Positions 22,093 to 33,863 of a stretch of DNA of 64,000 nucleotides are shown one piece after another (the first letter of the stretch is position 1; each line of letters opens with the position of its first letter). The position numbers were made by a program, and so were the translations under genes. The stretch covers positions 30,682,238-30,746,237 of the forward strand of contig NC_053150.1 in NCBI RefSeq assembly GCF_016808335.1, given 5' to 3'. The DNA comes from Panicum virgatum (lineage: Eukaryota > Streptophyta > Magnoliopsida > Poales > Poaceae). Below the pieces are notes generated by a model. The model was not told where the DNA came from. It searched no databases and saw only the letters and a list, made by a program, of their open reading frames with translations.

Positions 22093-22860
22093 AGTAAGTT
22101 ACCCTTCCCGAGCACAGTACTCTCAGTAAGCCTCCCCTGCAAAAACATGCCACCATAGTAAACCAAAGAGGTAGCAAATGCAACATCTTTGTTGGTATTT
22201 GCAAGCCTGCATGTTTATAAAACCACTGTCTGCACTGTGCTGCAGGTAGATGTGCAACATCCGCCCGAGGGTCATCGACGATCAGCAGCACCCAGTTCCT
22301 TGCTTGATTTGCTGACCATGTCTTGGAGACCATGGAAACAATAAAAGAACTGCCATTCAAGGCACTCTTCGTTTTTTTCTCATTGTTCTTTTGTCATCTT
22401 TAAGATTCTAGGATATAATGTTGTAGCGGCAAATGTTCTGCATATGTTGTTGGAATCCATATTGCATGCCTGGATTTGGGATACTTCTTTGATGTTGTGT
22501 AATTATCAGTTTTAAATATCATGCTTTGCTGCCGTTGATCCGAGCTGAACTACTCACCATGCATGATGAGCCGTCTGGACATGTTCTGAATACCAACTTC
22601 CCCTGTCACCTTGTCAATTGACAATTACTCAATTTTCCATATGGCACTCCGTAGCCTCACTACAAAAAGAAGCCACCGTCCGAACTCATCAGATCTTCTC
22701 GGGGAAGGGCAGTATGAAAATATGTTGAGAAATGTGTAATTTAGCGCTATAGCCTGCTATTTTGTACCTTGTAATGTAATTAGTTCCATTGAAATTTTGC
22801 AGGGAACGGTTTACTTTACCTTGTGAAAAGGAATAAGTTTAGTTCATTGGTACTGGAAAC
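22093..22860 (+). other. AGPS 3' UTR, possible 3' UTR intron, and downstream DNA
   Basis: After the stop, AAGTAAGTTACC and a later CTGCAGGTAGATG could bound an intron within the 3' UTR. No gene is seen before the copia element at 22861. GAAAC at 22856-22860 is the left target duplication of that element. Confidence 0.35.
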
Positions 22861-22891
22861 TGTTAGTAATCTTGTGCATATTAGATAGGAC

Positions 22892-23625
22892 TAGGGCTGG
22901 ACGAAAAACTCGTAACTCGCTAGCTCGCTCGACTCGCTCGTTAATGGCTCGGCTCGAGCTCGACTCGTTTTATAATGAGCCAGCTCGTTTTATAACAAGC
23001 CAGCTCGTTTTATAACGAGCCAGCTCGAGCTGGCTCGCGAGCCGCTCGCGAGCCATAACGAGCCAGTTAATTATGAAGCCAGCAAATTTAAATGGGTGCA
23101 TTGTTAAAGACAAAAAATTCTAATGACTCATATTTGAAGAAAATGAGTGCTGCAATGTTAAACAAATTTGATAAATATTTGGAAGAGAAGAACAATGTCA
23201 TGGTTATTGCTACAATCCTTGACCCTAAGTTCAAAATGATATATATTCAGTTCTATTTTAGTCAGCTTTATGACTCCTCAAGGTATGAACAAGAGGTTGC
23301 TTATATAAAAAATGAGTTAGAATAGTTGTATAAGAAGCAAGAATTGGAACAATACTGGAAAATGGGTAAGAAGAGCAGCATAAGAAGCAAGAATTGGAAC
23401 GAGCCAAACGAGCTATAACGAGCCAAACGAGCCATACTCTGTGATGATGTGTGTTCATATTGTCTCTCTACATTGGCTCGCGAGCCAAACGAGCTAGCTC
23501 GAGCTCGCTAACGAGCCGAGCCGAGCTAGCCTGCTGGCTCGTTAGTATAACGAGCCGAGCCTTAACGAGCCGAGCTATAACGAGCCGAGCCATAACGAGC
23601 CGAGCTGGCTTGATATCCAGCCCTA
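22892..23625. mobile_element. hAT-type element with CGAGCC motif arrays inside the copia LTR
   Basis: A 734 bp element with terminal repeats TAGGGCTGGA/TCCAGCCCTA and a perfect 8-bp duplication GATAGGAC (22884-22891 and 23626-23633). The 3' LTR of the same retrotransposon shows the empty site. Both ends are dense in GAGCC/GGCTC motifs. The middle keeps a fragment of a hAT transposase. Confidence 0.93.
23092..23325 (+). pseudogene. hAT transposase fragment
   Basis: A frame of about 77 codons contains KFDKYLEEKNNVMVIATILD and PKFKMIYIQFYFSQLY, which match the pattern of the central region of plant hAT transposases (KFDKYW..NN...A..LDPRFKM, by recall). The DNA-binding and C-terminal dimerisation regions are missing, so it cannot make a working enzyme. 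Confidence 0.7.
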
Positions 23626-23977
23626 GATAGGACTGCATGTTTGTTTTTCAGTTGATGCATGCGCGCGAGCACCGGGCTGTGGCTGCCGCGCGCGTAGGAG
23701 GTCGTGGCGCGAGACTCGCTCACGAACCTGGGCATGCAAGCATGGCTGCCGTTGGGGAGGCGTGGGGATGGACGCGCTGATTTCCCGCACGGACACGCTG
23801 TGATCGTGCTGCTCTTCTGTACTCTCCAATAAATGAGAAAGCTAAGAACAGAAAACGCTGCCACTTCATCGCAGCACCAAACCTGTGTGTCCAAGTGTTT
23901 CGCGTGAGTTCGTGTTCACCACCGTCGTTGCTCGTGTCCTGCTCGCCGACGCTCACCGCCGTCCGGCGACCAACAAT

Positions 23978-23990
23978 TGGCATCAGAGCC
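23978..23990 (+). promoter_or_regulatory. Primer binding site of the copia element (initiator tRNA-Met type)
   Basis: TGGCATCAGAGCC follows the 5' LTR by two bases. It differs by one base from the usual plant copia site TGGTATCAGAGC. Confidence 0.75.
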
Positions 23991-24012
23991 ATAAGACGGG
24001 ACTTGCGCCGCG

Positions 24013-27000
24013 ATGACATCGCCGCCGCGCCGTCACGCTCGCCGAAAGGCAAGACGCCGCAGCGCACGCCGACCCCGAGCCGTTCTCCACCGCGCCGATC
24101 TCCACCGCGCCGATCACACACGCGCGATGCATGTCGCTCGCACACCCGGGATGCACGCCGTCCGCGAGAAGTCGTCGTCGAGCGCATCATCCGTGAGGGC
24201 GGGAGCTCCGGCAGCTGGCCGCAATTGACGAAGACGAACTACCATGAGTGGTCGCTTCGCATGCAGGTGAAGATGCAAGCGCACCACCTGTGGGACGCCG
24301 TCGAGTTCGCCGACGCCGACTACGACGACGACCGCAGCGCGCTCGACGCGATTTGCAGCGGTGTTCCGGCGGAGATGATCCCGATCCTGGTGGCCAAGGA
24401 ATCCGCCAAGGAAGCCTGGGAGGCCATCAAGACTCTCCGCATTGGCGACGACCGTGTGCGGAAGGCAACGGCGCAGAACCTCCGCACCGAGTACGAGTCC
24501 ATCGCCCTCTGTGACGGTGAACCCATCGAGGACTTCGCCTTGCGCCTGACCGGCATCGTGCAGCGCCTAGCGACGTTGGGCGACCCGGAGCCTGACGAGA
24601 AAGTGGTGGCAGTACTTGCGTGTTGTGCGTCCCCGCTACAAGCAGCTGGTAATCTCCATTGAAACCTTACTTGACATCTCAAAGCTGTCAATCGAGGAGG
24701 TTACAGGGAGGTTGAAGGCGTCCGACGACATCGAGCCACCTGCACAGCAGACCGCCGGCGGCAAACTGCTGCTCACTGAGGAGCAGTGGGTTGAGCGGTA
24801 CAAGAAGAAGGACCAAGGGTCCACCCGCGGCGGGTCGAGCTCCGGCAGCCGTGGCAAGCGTCGTGGCCGGGGTCGCGGGCACGGCTCCGGCGGCCATGGC
24901 GATTCGCGGGCAGGCTCGAGCACCGGCCGCGCGCCCCCAGAGGATCCCTGCCCACGTTGTGGGAACAAGGGCCATTGGGCCCGAGATTGCCGCAGCAAGA
25001 AGGAGGAGCAGGCCCATGTGGCCCAAGACGATGAGCCCACACTTATGTTGGCTGTTGCTACGGCCCACGAGCAGCAGAGCTCAATCTCCTCCGACTCGCC
25101 GTCGCCAACATCGCCGCACATCTTCACGCCGCCGTCGCCGTACATCTCAGTGCCGCTGCAACCAGCACCGTGCGCTCCATCGCTCGCGCAACAGCCTCCA
25201 CCTGCTGCGCCCGTACAGCCGCCACAAGCTCCGCCGGCTCCGTGTCGCGACGGCGCCGTTCTGCACCTCGTCGAGAAGAAAGTCTTCGCGTTCCTCGACT
25301 CCAAGGAGGACCTGGATCCGCGGAGATGGATCCTGGACACCGGCACCTCCAACCATATGTCGGGATCTAGGGCCGCCTTCGCCAACCTCGACAGCAGCAT
25401 CACCGGTCCGTCCGCTTCGGCGACGGCTCCGTCGCGCAGATCGAGGGGACTGGCACCGTGCTTTTCTCCTGCAAGAATGGGGAGCACCGGTCACTCCCCA
25501 ACGTCTACTACCTACCGCGCCTCACCGCCAACATCATCTCTGTCGGCCAGCTCGACGAAGGCAGCTACCAGGTGCTCGTAGAGGACGGCGTGATGTGCAT
25601 CCGCGACGAGGAGCGGCGCCTGCTCGCGAAGATTCCTCGCAGCCCAGGTAGGCTGTACGTGCTCGACGTCACCATCGCACGCCCGGTCTGCCTAGCGGCG
25701 CGCACCAACGACGACTCCTGGACTTGGCACTCTCGGTTCGGCCATATCCACTTTGCCGCTCTGCGTAAAATGGCGCGGGAGGAGCTGGTTCGCGGCCTGC
25801 CCCTGCTCAATCAGGTGGAAATCAGGTGGAGCAGGTTTGCGAGGCCTGCCTTGCCGGCAAGCAACGTCGAGCGCCGTTCCCGCAGAAGGCGCTCGGGCGT
25901 TCAACAGAGGTGCTCCAACTCCTCCACGGCGACATTTGTGGTCCCATCACGCCGGCGACACCCAGCGGCAACCGGTACTTTCTTCTACTTGTTGAAGATT
26001 ACTCCCGATATATGTGGATCTCCTTGCTTCCATCCAAGGATGCTGCTGCGATGGCCATCAAGCACATTCAGGCCGCGGCAGAATGCAAGACAGGGAAGAA
26101 GGTCAAGGCTCCCCGCACGGGTCGCGGAGGAGAGTTTGCCGTAGCGGACTTCACTGCATACTACGCCCAGCTCGGCGTGCGACGCGAGCTCACGGCGCCG
26201 TACATGCCCTAACAGAACGGCGTGGTGGAGCGCCGGAACCAAACTGTCGTGGGCACAGCACGCAGTATGTTGAAGGCCAAGGTGCTCCCTGGCGTATTCT
26301 GGGGGGAGGCTGTCACGACGGCCGTGTACCTCCTAAATCGGTCGTCGTGCAAAGCCACTAGAGGAAAGACGCCATACGAGCTCTGGACAGGAAGCTCGCC
26401 GGGGGTGCATCACCTCCGCACGTTCGGGTGCATCGCCCATGTCAAGGTGACCACGCCAAATCTGAGGAAGCTGGATGACCGCAGCCGGCGCATGATCTTC
26501 GTCGGGTACGAGCCGGGCTCCAAGGCGTATCGCGCCTATGATACGACCCGGCGCATCCACATCAGCCGCGACATCGTCTTCGACGAGGCGGCGCAGTGGA
26601 CCTGGTCCGCTGAACACGATAGCGACCCCAGCGAGTTCATCGTCCAGGAGTTCGACCCTCAGGAGCCCGTCGTGATCACCACCACCAGTACAACGACGAC
26701 ACGCATCCCAGCTGCAGGCTCTACGTCAGGCTCGTCCTCAGCAGCTCCATCATCATCTTCGTCGCCACCGGTCATGGACAGGTCCATGGCGAACGCACCT
26801 GCCAGCGGCTCTGCTTCCACAACACCGAGCCCACAGCCGCAGCAGAGCATCGAGTTCGCCTCACCACCAAGTGCTGGGTTCAGTGAGCAGCTGGACGCCG
26901 ACCATGATGGCGGTGCGCCCCTCCGTTTCCGCTACGTCGACAACGTGCTTGGGGAGTCTGCGGCACCCGGGCTCGCTGCACGGGACTTGGAGGAGCGGCT

Positions 27001-28610
27001 GCTGCTAGCAAGCGACGCCGAGCCGACGTCGTATGAGGAGGCGCTGCACCATGAGTGCTGGCGCCACGCGATGCTGGACGAGATGACGTCCATCGAGGCG
27101 AGCGGCACCTGGGAGCTGGTCGAGCTGCCACTGCACGCGAGGCCGATCGGCCTCAAGTGGGTCTACAAGACCAAGAAGGACGCAGCCGGGGTCATCACCA
27201 AGCACAAGGCCCGGCTCGTCGCCAAGGGATATGTCTAGCGCCAAGGAGTTGACTTTGATGAAGTCTTCGCCCCAGTTGCGCGACTTGAGTCCGTCCGGCT
27301 GTTGCTTGCCCATGCTGCCTCTGAAGGCTGGGCAGTTCCTCATTCCTCAATGGCGTCAAGTCCATGCTGTTGCTTGCCCATGCTTGCACATGGACGTCAA
27401 GTCCGCATTCCTCAATGGCGTTCTCCAAGAAGAGGTGTACGTTGAGCAGCCCCCAGGCTTTGTCCTCAAGGGGCATGAACGCAAGGTGCTGCACCTCGTC
27501 AAAGCTCTCTATGGACTCCGTCAAGCCCCACGCGCCTGGTACTCCAAACTGGATGAGTCGCTGATCAACCTCGGCTTCCAGAGGAGTTCTTATGAGCATG
27601 CTGTCTACCTCCGCGGCGAACAGAGTCGACGCCTTGTCGTGGGGGTTTATGTGGATGATCTTGTGATCACTGGAGGGAACCAAGCTGACATTGATGTGTT
27701 CAAGGCAGAGATGCAGGCAACATTCAAGATGAGTGACTTGGGTCTTCTCCACTACTATCTCGGGCTTGAGGTGGCACAAACAGAGACAGGCATAACTGTA
27801 AGTCGGAGTGCCTATGCAGCTAAGATACTGGAGAATGCAGGCATGACTGGGTGTAATCCAAGTCAAGTCCCAATGGAGCCACGACTAAAATTGAGCAAGG
27901 TGAGCACTGCTAGTGCTGTTGACCCTACAGTCTATAGAAGCATTGTGGGCTCCCTGCGATATCTGGTGAACTCAAGGCCAGACCTGGCATATTCAGTCGG
28001 CTACATCAGTCGGTTTATGGAGGCACCGACAATGGAGCATATGGCAGCCGTCAAGCGAGTGTTGAGGTATGTTGCTGGTACCCTGCATTTTGGCTGTCAT
28101 TATACTCGGAAGAAGCAAGCACAGCTCGTTGGCTATAGTGATAGTGATCTGGCCGGTGACGTTGACACACGGAAGAGCACTACTGGAGTCTTCTTCTTCC
28201 TTGGCAACAATCTCATCACTTGGCAATCTTAGAAACAGAGAGTTGTAGCTTTATCCTCTTGCGAGGCTGAATATATAGCTGCAGCTACTGGAGCATGTCA
28301 AGCAACCTAGTTGGCGCGGCTTCTTGCAGAGCTCAAAGGCGAGAAGGCCAGCGCAACCACACTGAAGATCGACAATCAGTCCGCCATTGCACTGAGCAAG
28401 AACCCGGTGTTCCACGACTGCAGCAAGCACATAGATGTCAGGTATCACTACATCAGAGAGTGCGTCGAGGAGGACCGGGTGCGACTTGAGTCCATTGGGA
28501 CAACAGAGCAGCTGGCGGACATGTTGACAAAGGCCCTGGGAAAGGAACGCTTCTGCTGGTTGCGCTCTAAGATCGGGGTCACTGATGTAAATCGCATGCA
28601 CAAGAATTAG
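24013..28610 (+). pseudogene. Copia gag-pol polyprotein, broken by frameshifts and stops
   Basis: Pieces appear in order in several frames: gag (WPQLTKTNYHEWSLRMQVKM near 24220), zinc knuckle CPRCGNKGHWARDC (about 24950), protease motif WILDTGTSNHMSG (about 25330), pre-integrase, integrase (25830-26500), reverse transcriptase with YVDD (about 27650) and RNase H up to 28610. Frame changes occur near 24640, 25420, 25825 and 27300. In-frame stops lie at about 26211, 27236, 28230 and 28308. The integrase segment that normally reads RTDxGGEF has RTGRGGEF, so a catalytic Asp is lost. An imperfect repeat of about 66 bases near 27301-27420 further breaks the reverse transcriptase. Confidence 0.9.
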
Positions 28611-28620
28611 GAGGAGAATT
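28606..28620 (+). promoter_or_regulatory. Polypurine tract of the copia element
   Basis: The purine-rich TTAGGAGGAGAATT lies directly before the 3' LTR and would prime plus-strand DNA synthesis. It overlaps the end of the polyprotein frame. Confidence 0.6.
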
Positions 28621-28997
28621 TGTTAGTAATCTTGTGCATATTAGATAGGACTGCATGTTTGTTTTTCAGTTGATGCATGCGCGCGAGCACCGGGCTGTGG
28701 CTGCCGCGCGCGTAGGAGGTCGTGGCTCGAGACTCGCTCGTCCACGAACCTGGGCATGCAACCATGGCTGCCGTTGCGGAGGCGTGGGGATGGACACGCT
28801 GATTTCCCACACGGACACGCTGTGATCGTGCTGCTCTTATGTACTCTCCAATAAATGAGAAAGCTAAGAACAGAAAACGCTGCCACTTCATCGCAGCACC
28901 AAACCTGTGTGTCCAAGTGTTTCGCGTGAGTTCGTGTTCACCACCGTCGCTGCTCGTGTCCTGCTCGCCGACGCTCACCGCCGTCCGGCGACCAACA
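28621..28997 (+). repeat. 3' LTR of the copia element
   Basis: This 377 bp LTR matches the 5' LTR and lacks the hAT insertion, so it preserves the empty target site ATTAGATAGGACTGCATG. Confidence 0.95.
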
Positions 28998-29002
28998 GAA
29001 AC

Positions 29003-29751
29003 GAGATAAATTCCCTTGTCTCAAAGGAAAAGAAGCTGTTTTTGCTTCGAAGGTTATTAGGTATGTTTTATTCTCTTCCTCTGCTTGGACTTCACTGAAA
29101 CATGTACAAATTGGACAGTAATAAAACCAACCTATAGCAAAAGTTGTACATTAGGAGACTAACAGTTCCTAATCGCCTTCCATCTCGATATATTCGTACG
29201 ACCATGGGACTTCTTTTTTTCCCCCTTTTCCTGAGATAGCTGCTCGATATATCTCTAGAAGTCACTCGAACCGATAAATCTGAAAGCTGGCCATGCCTGT
29301 TGGCTGTTGCACTGTTTTTAATCAGTACATCGTCAGGCAGAATCTGCTATCTTTAGTTTTCTCCAATCCGATTTACCATCTGGTAACTGCGATTATAAAG
29401 TAACCCCTTCGATCCATGCATCAATTACTTCCATGGGAACTTACGGAAGTGTTCCGAAGCAGCATTTAGCACTTCAATACCCAAAAAAGAAGGCAGCTCG
29501 ATCAGATGGGTTTTGCACTCTAAACTGTCAGGCAAACAAGGCTGAAAACCTGCATCTTTCCAATCCAGTTTCGGTGTCAAGTGCTGTTCCCGTGTTTATT
29601 GGCATGAATAACCCCAGTGCTTCTCAGTCAGAAAGGGAAAACAAAACAAGGAAGTTCCCGAATACCGGCAGCCCAAGAACCAGAATCTGCTGCTGTTACA
29701 AACTGGAATCACTCTACAACAACCCAGACGCAGGCAGGCTGACATCGACGC
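29003..29751 (-). other. 3' UTR and downstream region of PFP-alpha
   Basis: No separate gene seen. The short plus-strand frame at 29433-29759 has no recognisable domain and overlaps the probable 3' UTR of the minus-strand gene. Confidence 0.4.
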
Positions 29752-32700
29752 TCACTTGAAATGGTAGAGAGGCAGCTCAGCGTTGAGGGGGTGGGACATC
29801 ACCGTCAGCACGTCCGTCACCGACAACATGGAACTAATTGCCACCTTGAGGATCTCCCGGGAGCACCCTGGCTTCACCATGGTCCTCACCTGGGAACACA
29901 TCATCAGTAGACATGTCAATGTTAGAAACCTGCTGTTAATCTTTTGGGAAAAAAAAGAAACCTGCTCGTTAACTAGAAAGGTTTTTATCTGAAACTCAAG
30001 GCAGATGAAAGGATTTGAGGTCTCAACCTTGCTGAGACAGTCTTTCAGAATCTCAATATCACCCATGTAGTCCTGGTTCTCAATGGTAAGTGTGATGGGT
30101 TTTGCATCTGAACCAGGCCCTTCGAACTGAATGCCTCCAGGGGTTCGGTAGAAGTCATCCAGGAGGAAGCTTGAAGCCTTCTCTCGCAGTAACCTGAATT
30201 ATGCAAGAAACATAAAAGTAAATCAGTTAACCATAATTTTTTTCTCGAACATACAAGAGAGCTGCATATCTTTGTATTAAGAGAGGAAAAATAGTCCAAT
30301 TACAAGAACCATCACCTCACCTTGGACTATAGTGAGGGATGTGTGTGTCTAGGAGAACTATTAGATGCAAAAAAACAAAACCTGGGATCTGACCACAACA
30401 CGACCACTTCTAACCAAGCACTACAGTTCACCATAGTAACCGCAAGAGCAGGACCAGGTATTCTGTATTCAATTCTGACCATTGTGGACTTACTCATAAG
30501 CCTTCCCTTTCAGGTCAATCGGAGAAGGATGGATGGAAGGCCTTCCTATAGGGATTGCTCCAGGGCCACGTAAATGCCTCTTGACAATCATCATCGCCTT
30601 GTAGTTACAACAAATTGTATTACTAGGTTAACGAGCATATAAATAGAAGTTAATCTTTCAGCATAGGATGTAAATGCATCATCAGTGTCAATCTTACAGT
30701 TAAAGGAGCAGCAGCACATCTCCATTTGTCTACAGGGTCCTTTAGATTAGCCACAGTTGCCATGTACCCAGTCAATCCAGCTGCAATCATATGCAGGGAG
30801 ATACGTCCAAGAGCCTAAATTGTTCAATGTTATAAGGATTGCCATAAGGATCAGGACATTCAATTTTCATTACAGAGGTATAATACTCACATAAGCATAG
30901 TCGCAGTCAAAATTTGATGGTATTGATCCTCGAGCCTGATATCCGAAGAAATGACAGACGGAACTGAACTTCCTTCCCTTGTATCTACCTTCTTTCTGAA
31001 AAAACAAACGTTCCCAATCAGTATAGACAGATTCAGAGATGAAAAACATGGAGCAGTGGCCGCAATGGAACTTACTGTTCTCTTTATCATTTCTGTTTCC
31101 ACTAAGTGAGCTAATAGTTGCTCTGTGTCAATCTGAAAACAAAAGGACATAACACTAATAATTTGATTGGATAAGTTTCAATGCTTAGTTTATTGAGCAT
31201 TCAGTATGACAAACCTGGGACAACTGTGCAGAGTTATCTGATTCTTGGTGGAGAAGAAGCTGAGTGAAATGTTATAAATAGTTAGTCCCTAATTTATCTT
31301 AATGTCATTAAATGTTAAGAAAATCTAACTTTGCTAGCAATGCAAGACCTCTCTTCTGATGAAGGGTGGCAGGAACTGGAACAGAGCAGCTGCCCATGGA
31401 GACAATTGCAATGACATCTCAGCCACAGGAACATTATTGTTGTGAAGGATATTGATTTCCTGGAATATTTGAACAAAAAAGAATAAGATGGAACCGAAAG
31501 AATGTTATATATTGTCACTTATTTTCCTGAAGGTAGACGGCATATACCTGAATGAGAGCATACATTTCTGGAATGCTTTCTATTAGTCCTTCTGGAATAA
31601 CTAGCACACCATGGTATTTCCCTGCAGACGGATAACCACTATTTCAATTTATGATTATCACAACATCATAATACCTTGGTTGACTAAAACATCTACAAAA
31701 TTGATCAACTAAAGGAGATGTACAAACCTAATTCTGCTCTTGCTTGCACTCCATCACATATCTTGTTTATAATCTCCATTAGAGTGAGTTTTGACAATGC
31801 CACCTCCTCTCCTAAGATGAGCTGCCATGAGCAATTGAACAAAAGGATGCTGATGCTCTTTCTTCACTTCTTACATTAGAGTAATAGAGATGAATTTGAT
31901 CTGATCATACCATGTTTGGGTGTGACTGAAGTGCACATTCGAAGGCAACATGGGATGCTTTTCGTCCCATCAGACGAACGAAATAATAGTACTGATAGGA
32001 AGAAAACACATCAGCCAGTAGTTCTTAGTGTCATAACGATTGCAGGCTGCTCAATCACTAATCCAAATGGATGACAGGATAATTACCTTTCCAGCTGAGA
32101 TTGCATCGAGGCAAACATTGCTTACAAGCTGTGAATTTACCTGAAAAGCAATCATACAAAATGATATTGGCTACATACTGACACTCTCAAAGTGTACCAC
32201 ATAAGCCCCTTCAGGGTTGACATGTTATGCAAAATCTCAACTAGAATATGTTTTTTCTTTACCTTGCAAACTGTATCAAATCCAACGGTTGTTTCAACAA
32301 ACTGGTTCTTGAGATCACCATTCAATGAAACTGGCACACCAACAACCTGTTTAATGGAGGTTTTGCCTTCTTAAATTTCTGGTTCACTTAAGAATATGAG
32401 CATTTAAAATTGCAGTTTAGACTAGTACGACTGTACCTTGGTCTTACAGTTATTTTGGATAAGGATCTCTGCAAGCTGTGCAGCATCTGAATTGGAGGTC
32501 ACTCCTAGAGACCAAGCAAGAGCAATGTAGAAAGAAATTAAATGTTTACTTGTACTATGAGAAAATATATGGTTCTTTGACTTTTGACAACAAGTTACAG
32601 CATAACAGAGCTACAATACGCAGACTGGATTGCACACTATAGACTGATGACCAGTAACAGCATGCTCAAATGTCCGTAGGTTTCGGAAATGAACAATCAC

Positions 32701-33863
32701 CACTCTTGGTGAGGAATTTAATCAGCTTACCTCCAATGATGACCAGCCCATCCAAGTTCAGACTGCGGCATGTTGCCATTGCAGATTTGACTTGCTTAGT
32801 TGTGCGGATCTGATCGATACTCCTGCCGAGCAAATCGAAACCACCTTCACAGAAGGAAACAGACCATGTGTCAGAATTGATAATAACAGAAACATGCACA
32901 AAATCAGGGGACAGCAAGTGTACCAACCTTGGTTCTTGTAGGAAGTAAGAACATCGTCAGTGATCTCCAGTGTCTTGTTTGCAAACAGCCCCTCTGTGCC
33001 ACCTATAAGAAGCACAAAACTCTCAGAAAGGGCTCTGAAGGAAAAAGTAGTTACTTGTACAAGTAGCAAAAAGTGTAGCTTGAATGTGGTCAATTCAGCC
33101 TGAATCGAGCATTCGAAGGAATTGGGTGTTTTTTTATTACCAACAAATCCATAGAGCACGCTCTGAGGATTGTAGGCTTTGAGAGCGTCATGCAGACCCC
33201 AGACGACGTTGTGCCCTCCCGGCGACTGCCTCCCGGAGAACACCACGCCCACCCTGCATATGAAGTAAGTTCAGGCAAAGCCTCGCGCGATCTCGTCACA
33301 CACTCACGTGCATGATCAAATCGGGCGCCGTGAGGCTGACCTGATCGCAGGGCGCTCCTCCGCGGCGGCCGCGGCGGCGGCGGCGTCGGCCGGCGCGACG
33401 AAGCTGACGAGCGGCTGGCCGAAGGTGTTCGGGAAGGCCTGCGCGACGACGTTAGCGCAGCTGGGGTCGATGGTGGTGGTCGCGTCGCCGTACTCCGCCC
33501 GCACCGTCGGGCCCTGGGGGAGAAGGGATTGACAGTCCGGTCAGAACCGATTCTCAGCCTCCGGCCATGGATGCAGAAACCAAGAAAACCCCACATAAAC
33601 CCCCAACTTTTTTTCCAGGATAAATTCAGGACCGACCGCGGCCGATCGGATGGCGATCACGGCAGCTGCCGATTGCGGCCGGTCGTAATCGATCCTCGAA
33701 CTAATCAATCCGTGGAAAGGGGAGAGGCAGAGACGGGGAGAGATGGGCCACAGGGAACGACGGAGATCACCTGGAGGCACGGCGGGAGGCGGGGCTGGTA
33801 GAGGGCCCTGCGCTGCTGCAGGCCCCCCGCGAGCTCCTTGGGCGCGCCGAAGTCGACGTTCAT
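29752..33863 (-). CDS. PFP-ALPHA: Pyrophosphate-fructose 6-phosphate 1-phosphotransferase, alpha (regulatory) subunit
   Basis: PFP reversibly transfers phosphate from PPi to fructose-6-phosphate in the cytosol and is activated by fructose-2,6-bisphosphate. Nineteen exons on the minus strand join in frame to 621 residues (family about 615). They start 33863-33771, 33513-33341, 33253-33141, 33002-32928, 32844-32731, 32504-32437, 32346-32263, 32140-32087, 31991-31911; the last is 29889-29752. Landmarks are [63 protein letters not shown] [13 protein letters not shown], and the end [16 protein letters not shown]. At residues 189-192 the motif is GGVT, where catalytic beta subunits have GGDD, which marks it as alpha. 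Exon 10 is taken to start at 31821 after GGCAG, giving LILGEE where relatives read VILGEE. The alpha insert EERPAIR is preceded by a poly-Ala run. Confidence 0.95.

Larger units (their letters stand above)
22861..23975 (+). repeat. 5' LTR of the copia element, interrupted by a hAT element
   Basis: The LTR begins TGTTAGTAATCTTGTGC and ends GGCGACCAACA. Bases 22892-23633 are absent from the 3' LTR and consist of a hAT insertion plus one copy of its 8-bp target duplication. The remaining 373 bases match the 3' LTR at about 98 percent by eye. Confidence 0.93.
22861..28997 (+). mobile_element. Ty1-copia LTR retrotransposon, structurally complete but decayed
   Basis: The element has two LTRs (TGTTAG...CCAACA), a primer site after the 5' LTR, a purine tract before the 3' LTR, and a perfect GAAAC duplication on both sides (22856-22860 and 28998-29002). 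The order gag, protease, integrase, reverse transcriptase, RNase H is that of Ty1-copia. Leaving out a hAT insertion, the LTRs differ by about seven substitutions and one 4-base indel over some 373 bases, so the insertion is young. It sits between the 3' ends of AGPS and PFP-alpha. Confidence 0.95.

Noticed and set aside
24636..25651. Overlapping long frames on both strands over copia gag
   Set aside because: Low-complexity shadows; only the frame with the CX2CX4HX4C knuckle and DTG protease motif is meaningful.
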